Source: Syntrophomonas sp. UBA5314 (GTDB taxonomy: Bacteria > Bacillota > Syntrophomonadia > Syntrophomonadales > Syntrophomonadaceae). From it: a stretch of DNA of 8,340 nucleotides. Numbering within the stretch: the first letter of the stretch is position 1; each line of letters opens with the position of its first letter. Shown here in pieces: positions 1 through 6,442 of the stretch. Under the pieces are notes generated by a model. It had not been told where the DNA came from and did not search any database. It saw only the letters and a list, made by a program, of their open reading frames with translations. The position numbers and the translations under genes are program-made. The stretch covers positions 97,601-105,940 of the forward strand of contig DHRK01000030.1 in assembly GCA_002410325.1 (NCBI GenBank), written 5' to 3'.

Positions 1-182
1 CGTCAATCGCAATACGTCCAGTATTACTCTTTCCTTGACGCCCAGGGACGGGCTAATGCGGCGGTGCCAGGACGGCAAGGAGCCACCCGCCTTGTCCTGC
101 AAAAATTTCCCTCGACGATTTATACAAGAATTAGAGTTAACAGAGTACTAGCTGGCAACCATTGAGGTTTATTTTAGCATAT
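1..182. other. Left-edge segment, repeat-like, with a partial open frame
   Basis: On the plus strand a frame is open from the window edge to a TGA at 163-165 (54 codons, beginning RQSQYVQYYSF and ending VNRVLAGNH). It has no visible start and I recognise no domain. The composition changes from a GC-rich centre (about 32-92) to AT-rich flanks. The centre is an imperfect palindrome, described separately. Two readings are possible: the 3' end of a small gene that begins outside the window, or an intergenic repeat whose frame is open by chance. I favour the repeat because of the palindrome. The segment lies just downstream of the minus-strand CoA-transferase stop, and I see no clean intrinsic terminator for that gene here. 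Confidence 0.3.
32..81. repeat. Imperfect 22-bp inverted repeat
   Basis: The left arm begins TCCTTGACGCCCAGG at 32, and the reverse complement of the right end (to 81) begins TCCTTGCCGTCCTGG. About 15 of the 22 paired positions match, and one more could be a G-U pair. The outermost six base pairs (TCCTTG/CAAGGA) are perfect. The loop is short (about 6 nt). No T-run follows on either strand, so it is not a classic terminator. It may be a REP-like or small mobile repeat; whether it recurs in the genome cannot be seen from one copy. Confidence 0.4.
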
Positions 183-1529
183 CTATGGTTCGATTTTATT
201 GGTGCGTTTCCAGAAGCCCAGCTTGGTGGCTTCCTTGATAAGATCATCCCGGAATTGGGGATGGGCAATTTCGATCAGGTTTTCGGTCCGCTTCCAAACG
301 GATTGGCATTTCATTAAGGCCTTCCCATACTCGGTAACTATATACTGACTGAGCTGGCGGGACACCGTACAGGCAGCGCCCGGTGTCAGGAAGGGCTTTA
401 TCTTGGACTGCAGTTTGCCCTCTTTGTCTTTGAAGGTTGATGCCATGCATAGATAGCTTTTGCCTCCCGGTGAATGATAGGAGCCGTAGACAAAATCCCA
501 CTGCCCGCCGGTGCCGGTTATCTGCCGAATGCCCTGCATTTCAGAAGCGGCCTGGCCATAGAAATCGACTTCCAGACAGGCGTTGATGGATATCATGTTG
601 GAAATGCGGGAGATAACGCTGGGGTGGTTGGTATACTCCACCGTATAAGTGGCAATCTGGGGATTGTGATCCATCCAGTCGTACAGATCCTGGGTGCCCA
701 GGGCAAAGGCGCAGACCATTTTCTTGCGGTCCAGTTCCTTCTTCTTCCCGGAGAGGCAGCCGGCCTTCCAAAGGTCGTAGTAGGCATCGGCCAGCATTTC
801 CGTATGGGCTGACAGGTCGCGAAGACCCGCCGAAGCGATCTGCTTGCCCAGGTAGTTGGGGAGCCCCCCTATACCCAACTGCAGGCAGCAGCCGTCATGG
901 AGGTCTTCCAGAATATACCCCCCGATCGCTTTTTCAGCCTCCGTAGCTTCTAATATGGCCGGTCCCGCCATGAGCTCATTTTCTCCCCGGACCACATAAT
1001 CCACCTCGGAGATGTGAATCTGATTCCCATGGCCTCCGCAGACATATGGCATATTCTCGTTTTCTTCCACGATTACGATCTTGGCATTTTCACACACCGC
1101 TTCATTATGGGAGGTGTTGATGCCGAAATTAAAGAAGCCAAATTTGTCCATAGGGGTCACCCTGACCATGGCTACGTCGATCTCTACATGGCGGTTTCGA
1201 TAATAGGAAGGCACCTCGTGGTATAAGAGCGGGGAAAAACTGCATATCCCCTGGTCTCCCAGTTTGGCGTCCCAGGCGCTGAAATGCCAGCTGTCCCATT
1301 GAAAGTGTTCCATGGTGGGATCGCATTGCGGCACTTGCGGAAAGGGGGGCAGGGAAATAGCACTTCTGATATGGACTCCAAACAGTTCATCTTTTCTCTT
1401 GGCCAGGGCCTTATCCAGGGCTTTGGGCTGGGCGTTAAAAAACATGTAATCCACCCAGTCTCCTGATTTGACCACTTTCACCGCTTCCTCGGGGGTGCGT
1501 AATTTTTCTCTGTACTCACTTTCGAACAT
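183..1529 (-). CDS. Butyryl-CoA:acetate CoA-transferase-like protein (acetyl-CoA hydrolase/transferase family)
   Basis: The 448-residue product belongs to the family I CoA-transferases, which move CoA between an acyl-CoA and a carboxylate through a glutamyl-CoA thioester. The N-terminal stretch EEAVKVVKSGDWVDY (14-28) and the C-terminal FWKRTNK resemble butyryl-CoA:acetate transferases as I know them. Family marks are the glycine loop LGIGGLP (218-224), HTEML (242-246) with predicted catalytic Glu244 (by analogy with the catalytic Glu of clostridial 4-hydroxybutyrate CoA-transferase), GGQWDF (341-346), PGGKS (354-358) and VTEYG (398-402). Length is normal and no key residue is missing. The ATG at 1527-1529 has an AGGAGG site at 1538-1543, so the start is firm. 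It is cytoplasmic. It stands alone, separated from the next CoA-transferase by a terminator and a gene fossil, so it probably has its own promoter. Acetate and butyrate are the likeliest substrates, but sequence alone does not prove specificity. Confidence 0.88.
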   Translation of the reverse strand: MFESEYREKLRTPEEAVKVVKSGDWVDYMFFNAQPKALDKALAKRKDELFGVHIRSAISLPPFPQVPQCDPTMEHFQWDSWHFSAWDAKLGDQGICSFSPLLYHEVPSYYRNRHVEIDVAMVRVTPMDKFGFFNFGINTSHNEAVCENAKIVIVEENENMPYVCGGHGNQIHISEVDYVVRGENELMAGPAILEATEAEKAIGGYILEDLHDGCCLQLGIGGLPNYLGKQIASAGLRDLSAHTEMLADAYYDLWKAGCLSGKKKELDRKKMVCAFALGTQDLYDWMDHNPQIATYTVEYTNHPSVISRISNMISINACLEVDFYGQAASEMQGIRQITGTGGQWDFVYGSYHSPGGKSYLCMASTFKDKEGKLQSKIKPFLTPGAACTVSRQLSQYIVTEYGKALMKCQSVWKRTENLIEIAHPQFRDDLIKEATKLGFWKRTNKIEP

Positions 1530-1697
1530 GTTTCACTCCTCCTCATGATTCAGCATAAACGCTTATCTTCTCTCTCTATTTTTAAAAAACCTTGAAGTTG
1601 AGCAGTTTTTGGACAAATTTTTAAATTTTATTGGAGTTATCTGTTAACGCTTGCCCAACTTCTTTATGAGCCTATAAGTTAAGGGGGTCAGTGATAA
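1530..1697 (-). other. AT-rich leader of the 183-1529 gene, weak promoter candidate
   Basis: This stretch should hold the promoter of the CoA-transferase to its left. The best candidate on the minus strand is TTAACA (complement of 1642-1647) followed after 18 nt by TAAAAA (complement of 1618-1623). It matches the consensus only partly. A GAAGTTG/CAACTTC inverted pair lies about 1593-1661, but its arms are far apart. Nothing else is firm here. Confidence 0.25.
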
Positions 1698-1868
1698 TCA
1701 AGCCCGCAGCACATCGCCGGTGATAAGCAGCTTCTGCATCCGGGCGGTGCCTTCAAATATGCAGACCTGGGCGATTCCGGCTCCCATGGTTCCAGCTTCC
1801 TGGACACGCCTGCTCTTATTGTAAATGGAATTGGCCAGCAGTTCTTTGCGTTTCGCTTTCCCCGGTGA
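1698..1868 (-). pseudogene. Fossil of an acyl-CoA dehydrogenase C-terminus
   Basis: The minus-strand frame from 1868 to the TGA at 1698-1700 is open for 56 codons but has no plausible start with a ribosome site, and a stop precedes it in frame. Its last 22 or so residues (VCIFEGTARMQKLLITGDVL) look like the end of an acyl-CoA dehydrogenase, including the EGT motif that carries the catalytic Glu in the short- and medium-chain enzymes. The residues just before (AGTMGAGIAQV) resemble the nucleotide-binding N-terminus of 3-hydroxyacyl-CoA dehydrogenase, possibly by chance. The first 24 residues match nothing I recognise. The rest of a dehydrogenase, about 350 residues, is absent. The fossil lies directly downstream of the terminator of the 1933-3303 gene. 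It is probably a leftover of a deletion or rearrangement; a chance resemblance is less likely given the length of the match. Confidence 0.55.
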
Positions 1869-1870
1869 TC

Positions 1871-1910
1871 AAAACGAAAAACCCGGGCCGCCATAAAAGT
1901 CGGCCCGGGT
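1871..1910 (-). terminator. Intrinsic terminator of the dehydrogenase/CoA-transferase unit
   Basis: The arms ACCCGGGCCG (1881-1890) and CGGCCCGGGT (1901-1910) form a perfect 10-bp stem with a 10-nt loop. On the minus strand the stem is followed by TTTTCGTTTT (complement of 1871-1880). It begins 22 nt after the stop of the CoA-transferase ending at 1933, so it ends that transcript and isolates the gene at 183-1529. Confidence 0.92.
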
Positions 1911-1932
1911 CCGAAATATCTTAATTTTAGTA

Positions 1933-3303
1933 TTAGATTTCTTGGCGCATTTTCTTGATATTGACGTCTGAATTGGAGTCAATAATGTTAAGCCGTTTGG
2001 CTTCGGAAACCAGCCATTCTCTAAAGTCGGGATGGGCTATGCTGACCACTTTCTTTACCCGCTCACTCATGCCGCAGCCCTTGAGATATACGCACCCGTA
2101 CTCGGTTACCAGGTACTGGACATCCCAGCGGTTGATCGCCACCCAGCCGTTTACCACCGGTGATATCTTGGAATGCTCGGCTCCTTTGTTATCGGTAAAA
2201 GTGGAATACTGGCACAGAAAGGCCTTGCCGCCTTTGGACTGCCAGGCTCCCTGGACAAAGTCCTGCTGCCCTCCCATTCCCGAATAAGGAGCGATCCCTA
2301 CCGAATCACAAAGCGATTGCCCGGAGAGGTCGCATTCCACTATGGCGTTTATGGCCATAAAATTATCGTTTAAGGCGATATTATTGGGATTGGCGCAAAA
2401 ATCAATGCCGTGCACCTCAACTCCGGGATTGTTATCAACAAAGCGGTAGAGGTCTTTTCCCCCCAGAACGATGGTGCCGATTGATTTGTGTGGTATAAAG
2501 GTCTTTTTGCGGTTGGTCATGGCTCCCGAATTGTATAGATCCAGGTAGGCGTCCACCAGCATTTCGGTGTGGCATCCCAGGTCTTTTTTACTGGTCAACT
2601 GCTTCCCGACCGCGTCGGGCAGGCTGCCTATTCCCAATTGAATGCAGGCCCCGTCCGGTATCTGCTCCGCAACATAACTGGCAATCGCCTGGTCTTTTTC
2701 ATTGGGCTCCACCCGCGGAGGGGCAATCAATTCCCAATCCGCTTCCACCAGGGCGGTGACTTCGGAAATATGAAAATGATTGGCTCCGTGAACAAAGGGA
2801 GCATTTTTATTAACCTCCAAAAAGACCTTCATGGGTTTTCCTTTTTCCCAGGCCCGCCGGGTCATGGAATAGCTGTGCGAACAATTTAGAGCGCAACTGA
2901 ACCAGCCGTGGCTGTCCATAGGCGAGGCAGTCATGGTAACCACGTTGTAATTCCGGTCTTCGATGCAGGTTCGGGGAATATCGAAAAACCTGATCGGCGT
3001 AGGATCGATGATCCCCTTTTGTGCCATAGGCCGTTCATAAGGGCTGATATACCCGCCCCGGTAATATATCTGGGAGGCCACTTCCGGACGGGTTAGGCCC
3101 GGTGCGTTCAGGTTGAGGCCCACCATCAACTCGCTGTCTTTCAGTTCGCCGGCTCCAATTCGCTTGGCAATGGCCTGCCAGAGAAACCGGGGCGTTCCAT
3201 TGGCGGTTGGCAGAGAAATACGATCGCCGTTTTCAATCATGGCCGCCGCTTCTTCAAGGGTTTTTAATTTTTCCCGGTACATATCCTGCCATTTATCATT
3301 CAT
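1933..3303 (-). CDS. Family I CoA-transferase, second paralogue (acetyl-CoA hydrolase/transferase family)
   Basis: The 456-residue cytoplasmic protein is a distant paralogue of the CoA-transferase at 183-1529. It shares QLGIGSLPDAVGKQL (222-236), HTEMLVDAY (245-253) with predicted catalytic Glu247, GGQQDF (344-349), KGGKA (357-361) and VTEYG (399-403). The N-terminal half, which helps shape the acyl pocket, is quite different (for example NAPGLTRPEV and FFDIPRTC), so the substrate pair may differ. The ATG at 3301-3303 follows a purine-rich AGAGAGGGGATG stretch. The gene starts 61 nt after the stop of the acyl-CoA dehydrogenase at 3365-4609 with no hairpin between, and a strong terminator follows, so the two form one transcription unit. 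A role in activating a fatty acid for the adjacent dehydrogenase, or releasing its product, is inferred. The exact substrate is unknown; butyryl-, propionyl- or 4-hydroxybutyryl-CoA are all possible. Confidence 0.85.
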   Translation of the reverse strand: MNDKWQDMYREKLKTLEEAAAMIENGDRISLPTANGTPRFLWQAIAKRIGAGELKDSELMVGLNLNAPGLTRPEVASQIYYRGGYISPYERPMAQKGIIDPTPIRFFDIPRTCIEDRNYNVVTMTASPMDSHGWFSCALNCSHSYSMTRRAWEKGKPMKVFLEVNKNAPFVHGANHFHISEVTALVEADWELIAPPRVEPNEKDQAIASYVAEQIPDGACIQLGIGSLPDAVGKQLTSKKDLGCHTEMLVDAYLDLYNSGAMTNRKKTFIPHKSIGTIVLGGKDLYRFVDNNPGVEVHGIDFCANPNNIALNDNFMAINAIVECDLSGQSLCDSVGIAPYSGMGGQQDFVQGAWQSKGGKAFLCQYSTFTDNKGAEHSKISPVVNGWVAINRWDVQYLVTEYGCVYLKGCGMSERVKKVVSIAHPDFREWLVSEAKRLNIIDSNSDVNIKKMRQEI

Positions 3304-3364
3304 CGGTTCATCCCCTCTCTAAATTCGCATGCATATATGAAGGTTGAGCCTTTTCTTACTACTG

Positions 3365-4609
3365 CTATTCATATATCTTTTCATCTTCGGCAAAGGCGCT
3401 GACGGAATCGTATTCACTGACCCGCTTGGTCAGATTTTTCAACTCCTTCCGGCGTTCTGTATACCACTCATGCTGGGTGATCAGGCTCATGATCTCGTTG
3501 CTTCCCACCCAGATCATGGAAAGCCGCAGATCGCGCAGGATCTTTTCAACGGGATAAACGTCGGTATACCCGATCCCGCCCATCACCTGCATGGAAAGGT
3601 TGGCGACATCCCAGCACTGTTCGGTCACAAATTTCTTCCCTTCGGAAACCAGGCGGCGGCAGAGTGCCGAATCGGCTCCCGAATCAACCGCTTTGGCGGT
3701 GGCATACATCAGAGCGCGGCAGGAGTCGAGTTTGGTGACCGCCTCCGCGATTTTAAAGCTGACCCCTTCGAACTGGTTGATGGTTTTTCCAAAGGCCTTG
3801 CGTTTGGTGGAGTAATCAGTGGCTATTTCCAGGGCTGGGCGAGCCGCCCCTATCGTCATGGCAGCCGTGCCAAACCGCTCCGGAATCATCATCTGATAGA
3901 AGATCGGAAAGGCGCCATTGACCGTGCCAATAACATTTTCTTTGGGGACCCTGACGTTTTCAAACACCACCCGGGCGGTTCCTCCGCCCCGGCATCCCAT
4001 AAGGCCGTACAGGTATTCCGTCTTGACGCCCATTTCTCTTTCCACCATAAAACAGGTCATGGAGTTGGTGGGCCCTCCTTCGGGGTTGCTCTTGGCATAG
4101 ACCAGGAAATAATCGCAGCCTTCCCCGCCGACGATAAATCTTTTCTGTCCATTTAATATAAAATCATCGCCATCCTGGGTGGCAATAGTGGTTGAGCCGA
4201 AAAAGTCCGATCCGCCCCGGGGCTCGGTCAAACATTCGGCGGCAAACTTCTCCGCCTTGCATATGGGAGGCAGGTATTTCTTCTTCTGCTCCTCGGTTCC
4301 AAAATGGACCAGGGCCTCGGTAACGACATCTCCGGTAACCCCGTAGGTGCAGCCAAAGATATAGCCGTTTACGCAGATTTCTTCCAGGGCAATAATGTCG
4401 TCTTCCCACTTCAGTCCCCTGCCACCGTATTCTTGGGGCACCCTTAGGCCGATCAGATTGCGCCGCCCCGCCTCTTGGAGAAATTCCTTGGGGTATTTAA
4501 TCTTATCGGCATCCATGTCCAGAATGTACTCCCGCGGAATCGAGCGGGCAAAATCACGGGCTTCATCACGCAGCTTCAACTGTTCCGCAGTCATGGTAAA
4601 CTCAAACAT
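3365..4609 (-). CDS. Acyl-CoA dehydrogenase with catalytic Glu in the isovaleryl/long-chain position
   Basis: The 414-residue FAD enzyme would catalyse alpha,beta-dehydrogenation of an acyl-CoA and pass electrons to an electron-transfer flavoprotein. Family marks are LTEPRGGSD (127-135), FIVGG (158-162), RKAFGKTI (270-277) and QVMGGIGY (341-348). The usual C-terminal EGT motif reads WVGS (367-370), so Val368 replaces the catalytic Glu of short- and medium-chain enzymes. Instead PER (243-245) puts Glu244 just before a conserved Arg, where isovaleryl-CoA and long-chain dehydrogenases carry theirs. Activity is thus likely kept, with a branched or longer substrate favoured. The start is set at the ATG at 4607-4609, which has an AAAGGGATG site just upstream. 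The frame runs on to 4672, but that ATG lies in the promoter. It is the first gene of a unit with the CoA-transferase at 1933-3303 and is divergent from the XRE regulator. The C-terminal tail after about 380 is charged and longer than usual. Confidence 0.9.
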   Translation of the reverse strand: MFEFTMTAEQLKLRDEARDFARSIPREYILDMDADKIKYPKEFLQEAGRRNLIGLRVPQEYGGRGLKWEDDIIALEEICVNGYIFGCTYGVTGDVVTEALVHFGTEEQKKKYLPPICKAEKFAAECLTEPRGGSDFFGSTTIATQDGDDFILNGQKRFIVGGEGCDYFLVYAKSNPEGGPTNSMTCFMVEREMGVKTEYLYGLMGCRGGGTARVVFENVRVPKENVIGTVNGAFPIFYQMMIPERFGTAAMTIGAARPALEIATDYSTKRKAFGKTINQFEGVSFKIAEAVTKLDSCRALMYATAKAVDSGADSALCRRLVSEGKKFVTEQCWDVANLSMQVMGGIGYTDVYPVEKILRDLRLSMIWVGSNEIMSLITQHEWYTERRKELKNLTKRVSEYDSVSAFAEDEKIYE

Positions 4610-4643
4610 CGTATCATCCCTTTCCTTTATTATGTTTGTAATG

Positions 4644-4672
4644 ATCTTATTACAGTCGTGGTTGACTGTCAA
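4644..4672 (-). promoter_or_regulatory. Sigma-A-type promoter of the minus-strand dehydrogenase unit
   Basis: On the minus strand a perfect -35 TTGACA (complement of 4667-4672) is followed, after exactly 17 nt, by TAAGAT (complement of 4644-4649, four of six consensus bases). Transcription would start near 4637, giving a leader of about 28 nt. The promoter lies inside the inverted repeats at 4647-4682, so a bound repressor would block it. Confidence 0.7.
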
Positions 4673-4682
4673 CCTGTAATAA
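4647..4682. promoter_or_regulatory. Nested palindromic operator over the minus-strand promoter
   Basis: The outer arms TTATTACAG (4647-4655) and CTGTAATAA (4674-4682) are a perfect 9-bp inverted repeat with an 18-nt centre. Within the centre, GTTGACTGTCAAC (4661-4673) is a second perfect palindrome (6-1-6) that covers the -35 box. The outer arms overlap the -10 on one side and flank the -35 on the other. This is the arrangement expected of a repressor site; which protein binds is not known, with the adjacent XRE regulator the first candidate. Confidence 0.6.
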
Positions 4683-4702
4683 AACCCGTTTTAAATACTC
4701 AA

Positions 4703-4717
4703 ACTGCTCTTAGCAGT
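4703..4717. promoter_or_regulatory. 15-bp palindrome ACTGCT-CTT-AGCAGT
   Basis: This perfect 6-3-6 palindrome lies just upstream of the plus-strand promoter and runs into CTTTTT (4718-4723). It could be an operator for the XRE gene or a small plus-strand terminator. No gene ends to its left on that strand, which favours the operator reading; the 6-bp stem is short for a terminator. Confidence 0.4.
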
Positions 4718-4739
4718 CTTTTTCGCGTTTTAGATAATG

Positions 4740-4748
4740 TGGTATAAT
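4740..4748 (+). promoter_or_regulatory. Extended -10 promoter of the XRE regulator unit
   Basis: TGGTATAAT is a perfect extended -10 (TGn followed by TATAAT). No good -35 is present (TTTTCG at 4720-4725 at 17 nt spacing), as is common for extended -10 promoters. Transcription would start near 4755, leaving a leader of about 160 nt before the ATG at 4918. A second, weaker copy, TGGTAAAAT at 4860-4868, lies closer to the gene and could be an alternative start. Confidence 0.6.
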
Positions 4749-4773
4749 TACGATAATTATTTAAAATCGTAAT
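4747..4773. promoter_or_regulatory. Inverted repeat at the plus-strand transcription start
   Basis: ATTACGAT (4747-4754) and ATCGTAAT (4766-4773) are perfect 8-bp arms with an 11-nt AT-only centre. The left arm overlaps the last bases of the -10, and the repeat covers the expected start site. Its half-site contains GTAATA, as does the outer repeat at 4647-4682, so one regulator could bind both. The symmetric position suggests autoregulation of the XRE gene. Confidence 0.5.
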
Positions 4774-4917
4774 AGGGGTTAAATTCGGACCAATAGTAAC
4801 TAAGATTTAGTATGCACCGCCCTCCTGTGTAATAAACCGGGTTTTGCTCATCACGTTTATGGTAAAATCAGTATAAAGAGCGGATTGCCACCCACTTTGA
4901 AATGAAGGGATATCAAG

Positions 4918-5292
4918 ATGCAGTTTAAAGAACTGGGGCACAGAATTCAGACCGCGCGCGAAGAGAAAAGGATGAGTCAGGAGCAGCTGGCCGGGGCCAT
5001 CGGATGTTCGCAATCGGCCTTATCCAACTATGAAAAGGGAAAACGGCGCATTTACTTATCGCAACTGGAAAAATTATCAGAAGTGCTAGAGAAACCGCTG
5101 GATTACTTTGTTGAAGGATTTACTGAAAACCGGCCGGTTATGGTTGCCGCCAAAGACAACCACATTTTGAAGATCATCAACGAACTCTACCTCCTTTCAG
5201 AACTGGAAATCAGCCAGATTGATGACTATATCCAATATTTAAAGTGGAAAAAGTTAAAAGGAGAAGATGGCAATGGATTTTTCTCTAAGTAA
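4918..5292 (+). CDS. XRE-family HTH transcriptional regulator
   Basis: The 124-residue protein has a Cro/C1-type helix-turn-helix at about residues 5-64. The motif SQEQLAGAIGCSQSALSNYE (20-39) covers the two DNA-contacting helices. The C-terminal part (about 80-112) is predicted helical, ends in a Lys/Trp-rich stretch and probably mediates dimerisation; no ligand domain is visible. The ATG follows GAAGGGATATCAAG, a moderate ribosome site. The gene is divergent from the dehydrogenase/CoA-transferase unit and overlaps the next gene, another acyl-CoA dehydrogenase, by 20 nt, so the two are translated together. Its place between the two units and the inverted repeats upstream suggest it regulates both and itself. 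That role, and any inducer such as an acyl-CoA, are inferences. Confidence 0.88.
   Translation: MQFKELGHRIQTAREEKRMSQEQLAGAIGCSQSALSNYEKGKRRIYLSQLEKLSEVLEKPLDYFVEGFTENRPVMVAAKDNHILKIINELYLLSELEISQIDDYIQYLKWKKLKGEDGNGFFSK
5258..5263 (+). promoter_or_regulatory. Ribosome site that decides the start of the 5273 dehydrogenase
   Basis: AAGGAG lies 3 nt before the ATG at 5267, which is too close, and 9 nt before the in-frame ATG at 5273, which is good. The second ATG is therefore preferred, and it gives the common family opening MDFSLS. Confidence 0.7.
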
Positions 5293-6421
5293 AAAACAGC
5301 ATGAACTGCTTCAGACGGTTCGCGAATTGGCCGAACAGAAAATAAAACCCTATGCCCGCAGCAAAGATTTCTCGCTCGATACTGAATTTGACTGGCATCT
5401 GGTAAGAATACTGGCTGAGCACAACCTGGTATGTCCAACCATACCTGAAGAATTTGGCGGACTGGGTCTGGACACTATTACCACTGCCCTGCTCATGGAA
5501 GAAATCGCCGCTGCCTGTCCCGGTTTGGCCGCGGTCGTCGATGCCAATCTCCATGCCGTCGGCCCTATAATGATCGCCGGCAGTCAACGCCAGAAGGAGC
5601 AGTGGCTTCCCCGCTTGACCGGTGCTAAAGCCTGCCTGGCCGCCTTCGCTCTGACCGAACCGAGCGGCGGTTCTGATCTGGATTCCATGATCACCCTGGC
5701 GAAAAAAACCCGCCGGGGGTTTGTAATCAACGGGCGTAAAGACTACATTTTAAACGCTCCCCAGGCGGAGCTCATTTGCCTATTCGCCATGACCGATAAG
5801 CTGCAAAAAAAATCATCCATGCGCTGTTTTATAGTATCCCGGGAAACTCTGGGAGTCAAAATTGAACGGCTTCGGGATATAGCCGCCCTGGATTATGCCC
5901 GAATGGCGGAAATCGTCTTCGACAAAGCCGAAATAGACTCGGGGTCGATCTTAAAAGCGGATGAGTCTTACAGCGGTTATCTTTTATTAAATGAAACCTT
6001 TGATACCGGGCGCGTCCTGGTAGGAGCCACTTCAGTGGGCATCGCCCGTGCCGCCTACGAACTGGCAGCTGAGCACGCCTCTAACAGGATTCAATTTGGC
6101 CGGACCATCAACAAACATCAGGCCGTTTCCCACGCCCTGGTCGACATGGCTGCCAAAATAGAAATGGCCCGTTTGATGACCTGGAAAGCCTGCTGGCTGA
6201 TCGATAAAGGACACGATCACACCGTCGCTTCGGCTATGGCCAAATTGACCGCCAGCGCTATCGCCCAGGAAGTGACGGCCGCCGCCGCCGACATATTAGG
6301 AGCCCGGGCGGTCGAAAAAGGCTCCTTTTTAGAGGAATTGCTGAGGGATGCCCGGGTGCTTTCCACCCTGGAAGGCACCAATAATATTCAGCGCAATATT
6401 ATCGCATCTCTATTATACTAA
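5273..6421 (+). CDS. Acyl-CoA dehydrogenase, short/medium-chain (butyryl-CoA) type
   Basis: The 382-residue FAD enzyme has the usual length and order: an N-terminal helical domain, the beta domain with LTEPSGGSD (127-135), then the C-terminal helical domain with RIQFGRTI (272-279) and LEGTNNIQ (366-373). Glu367 in the EGT motif is the catalytic base, as in short- and medium-chain enzymes. The position before the conserved Arg247 is Gly, so this is not the isovaleryl/long-chain arrangement seen in the dehydrogenase at 3365-4609. A butyryl-CoA-like substrate is plausible but not proven. The gene overlaps the XRE regulator by 20 nt in another frame and is followed after 21 nt by a ferredoxin. 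No electron-transfer flavoprotein genes are in the window, so its electron partner must be encoded elsewhere. An alternative start at 5267 would add only two residues. Confidence 0.9.
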   Translation: MDFSLSKKQHELLQTVRELAEQKIKPYARSKDFSLDTEFDWHLVRILAEHNLVCPTIPEEFGGLGLDTITTALLMEEIAAACPGLAAVVDANLHAVGPIMIAGSQRQKEQWLPRLTGAKACLAAFALTEPSGGSDLDSMITLAKKTRRGFVINGRKDYILNAPQAELICLFAMTDKLQKKSSMRCFIVSRETLGVKIERLRDIAALDYARMAEIVFDKAEIDSGSILKADESYSGYLLLNETFDTGRVLVGATSVGIARAAYELAAEHASNRIQFGRTINKHQAVSHALVDMAAKIEMARLMTWKACWLIDKGHDHTVASAMAKLTASAIAQEVTAAAADILGARAVEKGSFLEELLRDARVLSTLEGTNNIQRNIIASLLY

Positions 6422-6442
6422 GGTTAAAAAGAGGTGAGCCCC

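Noticed and set aside
474..812. A 112-codon plus-strand open frame
   Set aside because: It is antisense to the CoA-transferase, whose motifs are unmistakable, and has no recognisable domain.
3344..4156. A 270-codon plus-strand open frame
   Set aside because: It is antisense to the acyl-CoA dehydrogenase, shows no recognisable domain and is explained by that gene's codon bias.
4610..4672. A 21-residue N-terminal extension of the minus-strand dehydrogenase
   Set aside because: The upstream ATG lies in the -35 box of the gene's own promoter and has no ribosome site; the ATG at 4609 has one and gives the usual family N-terminus.
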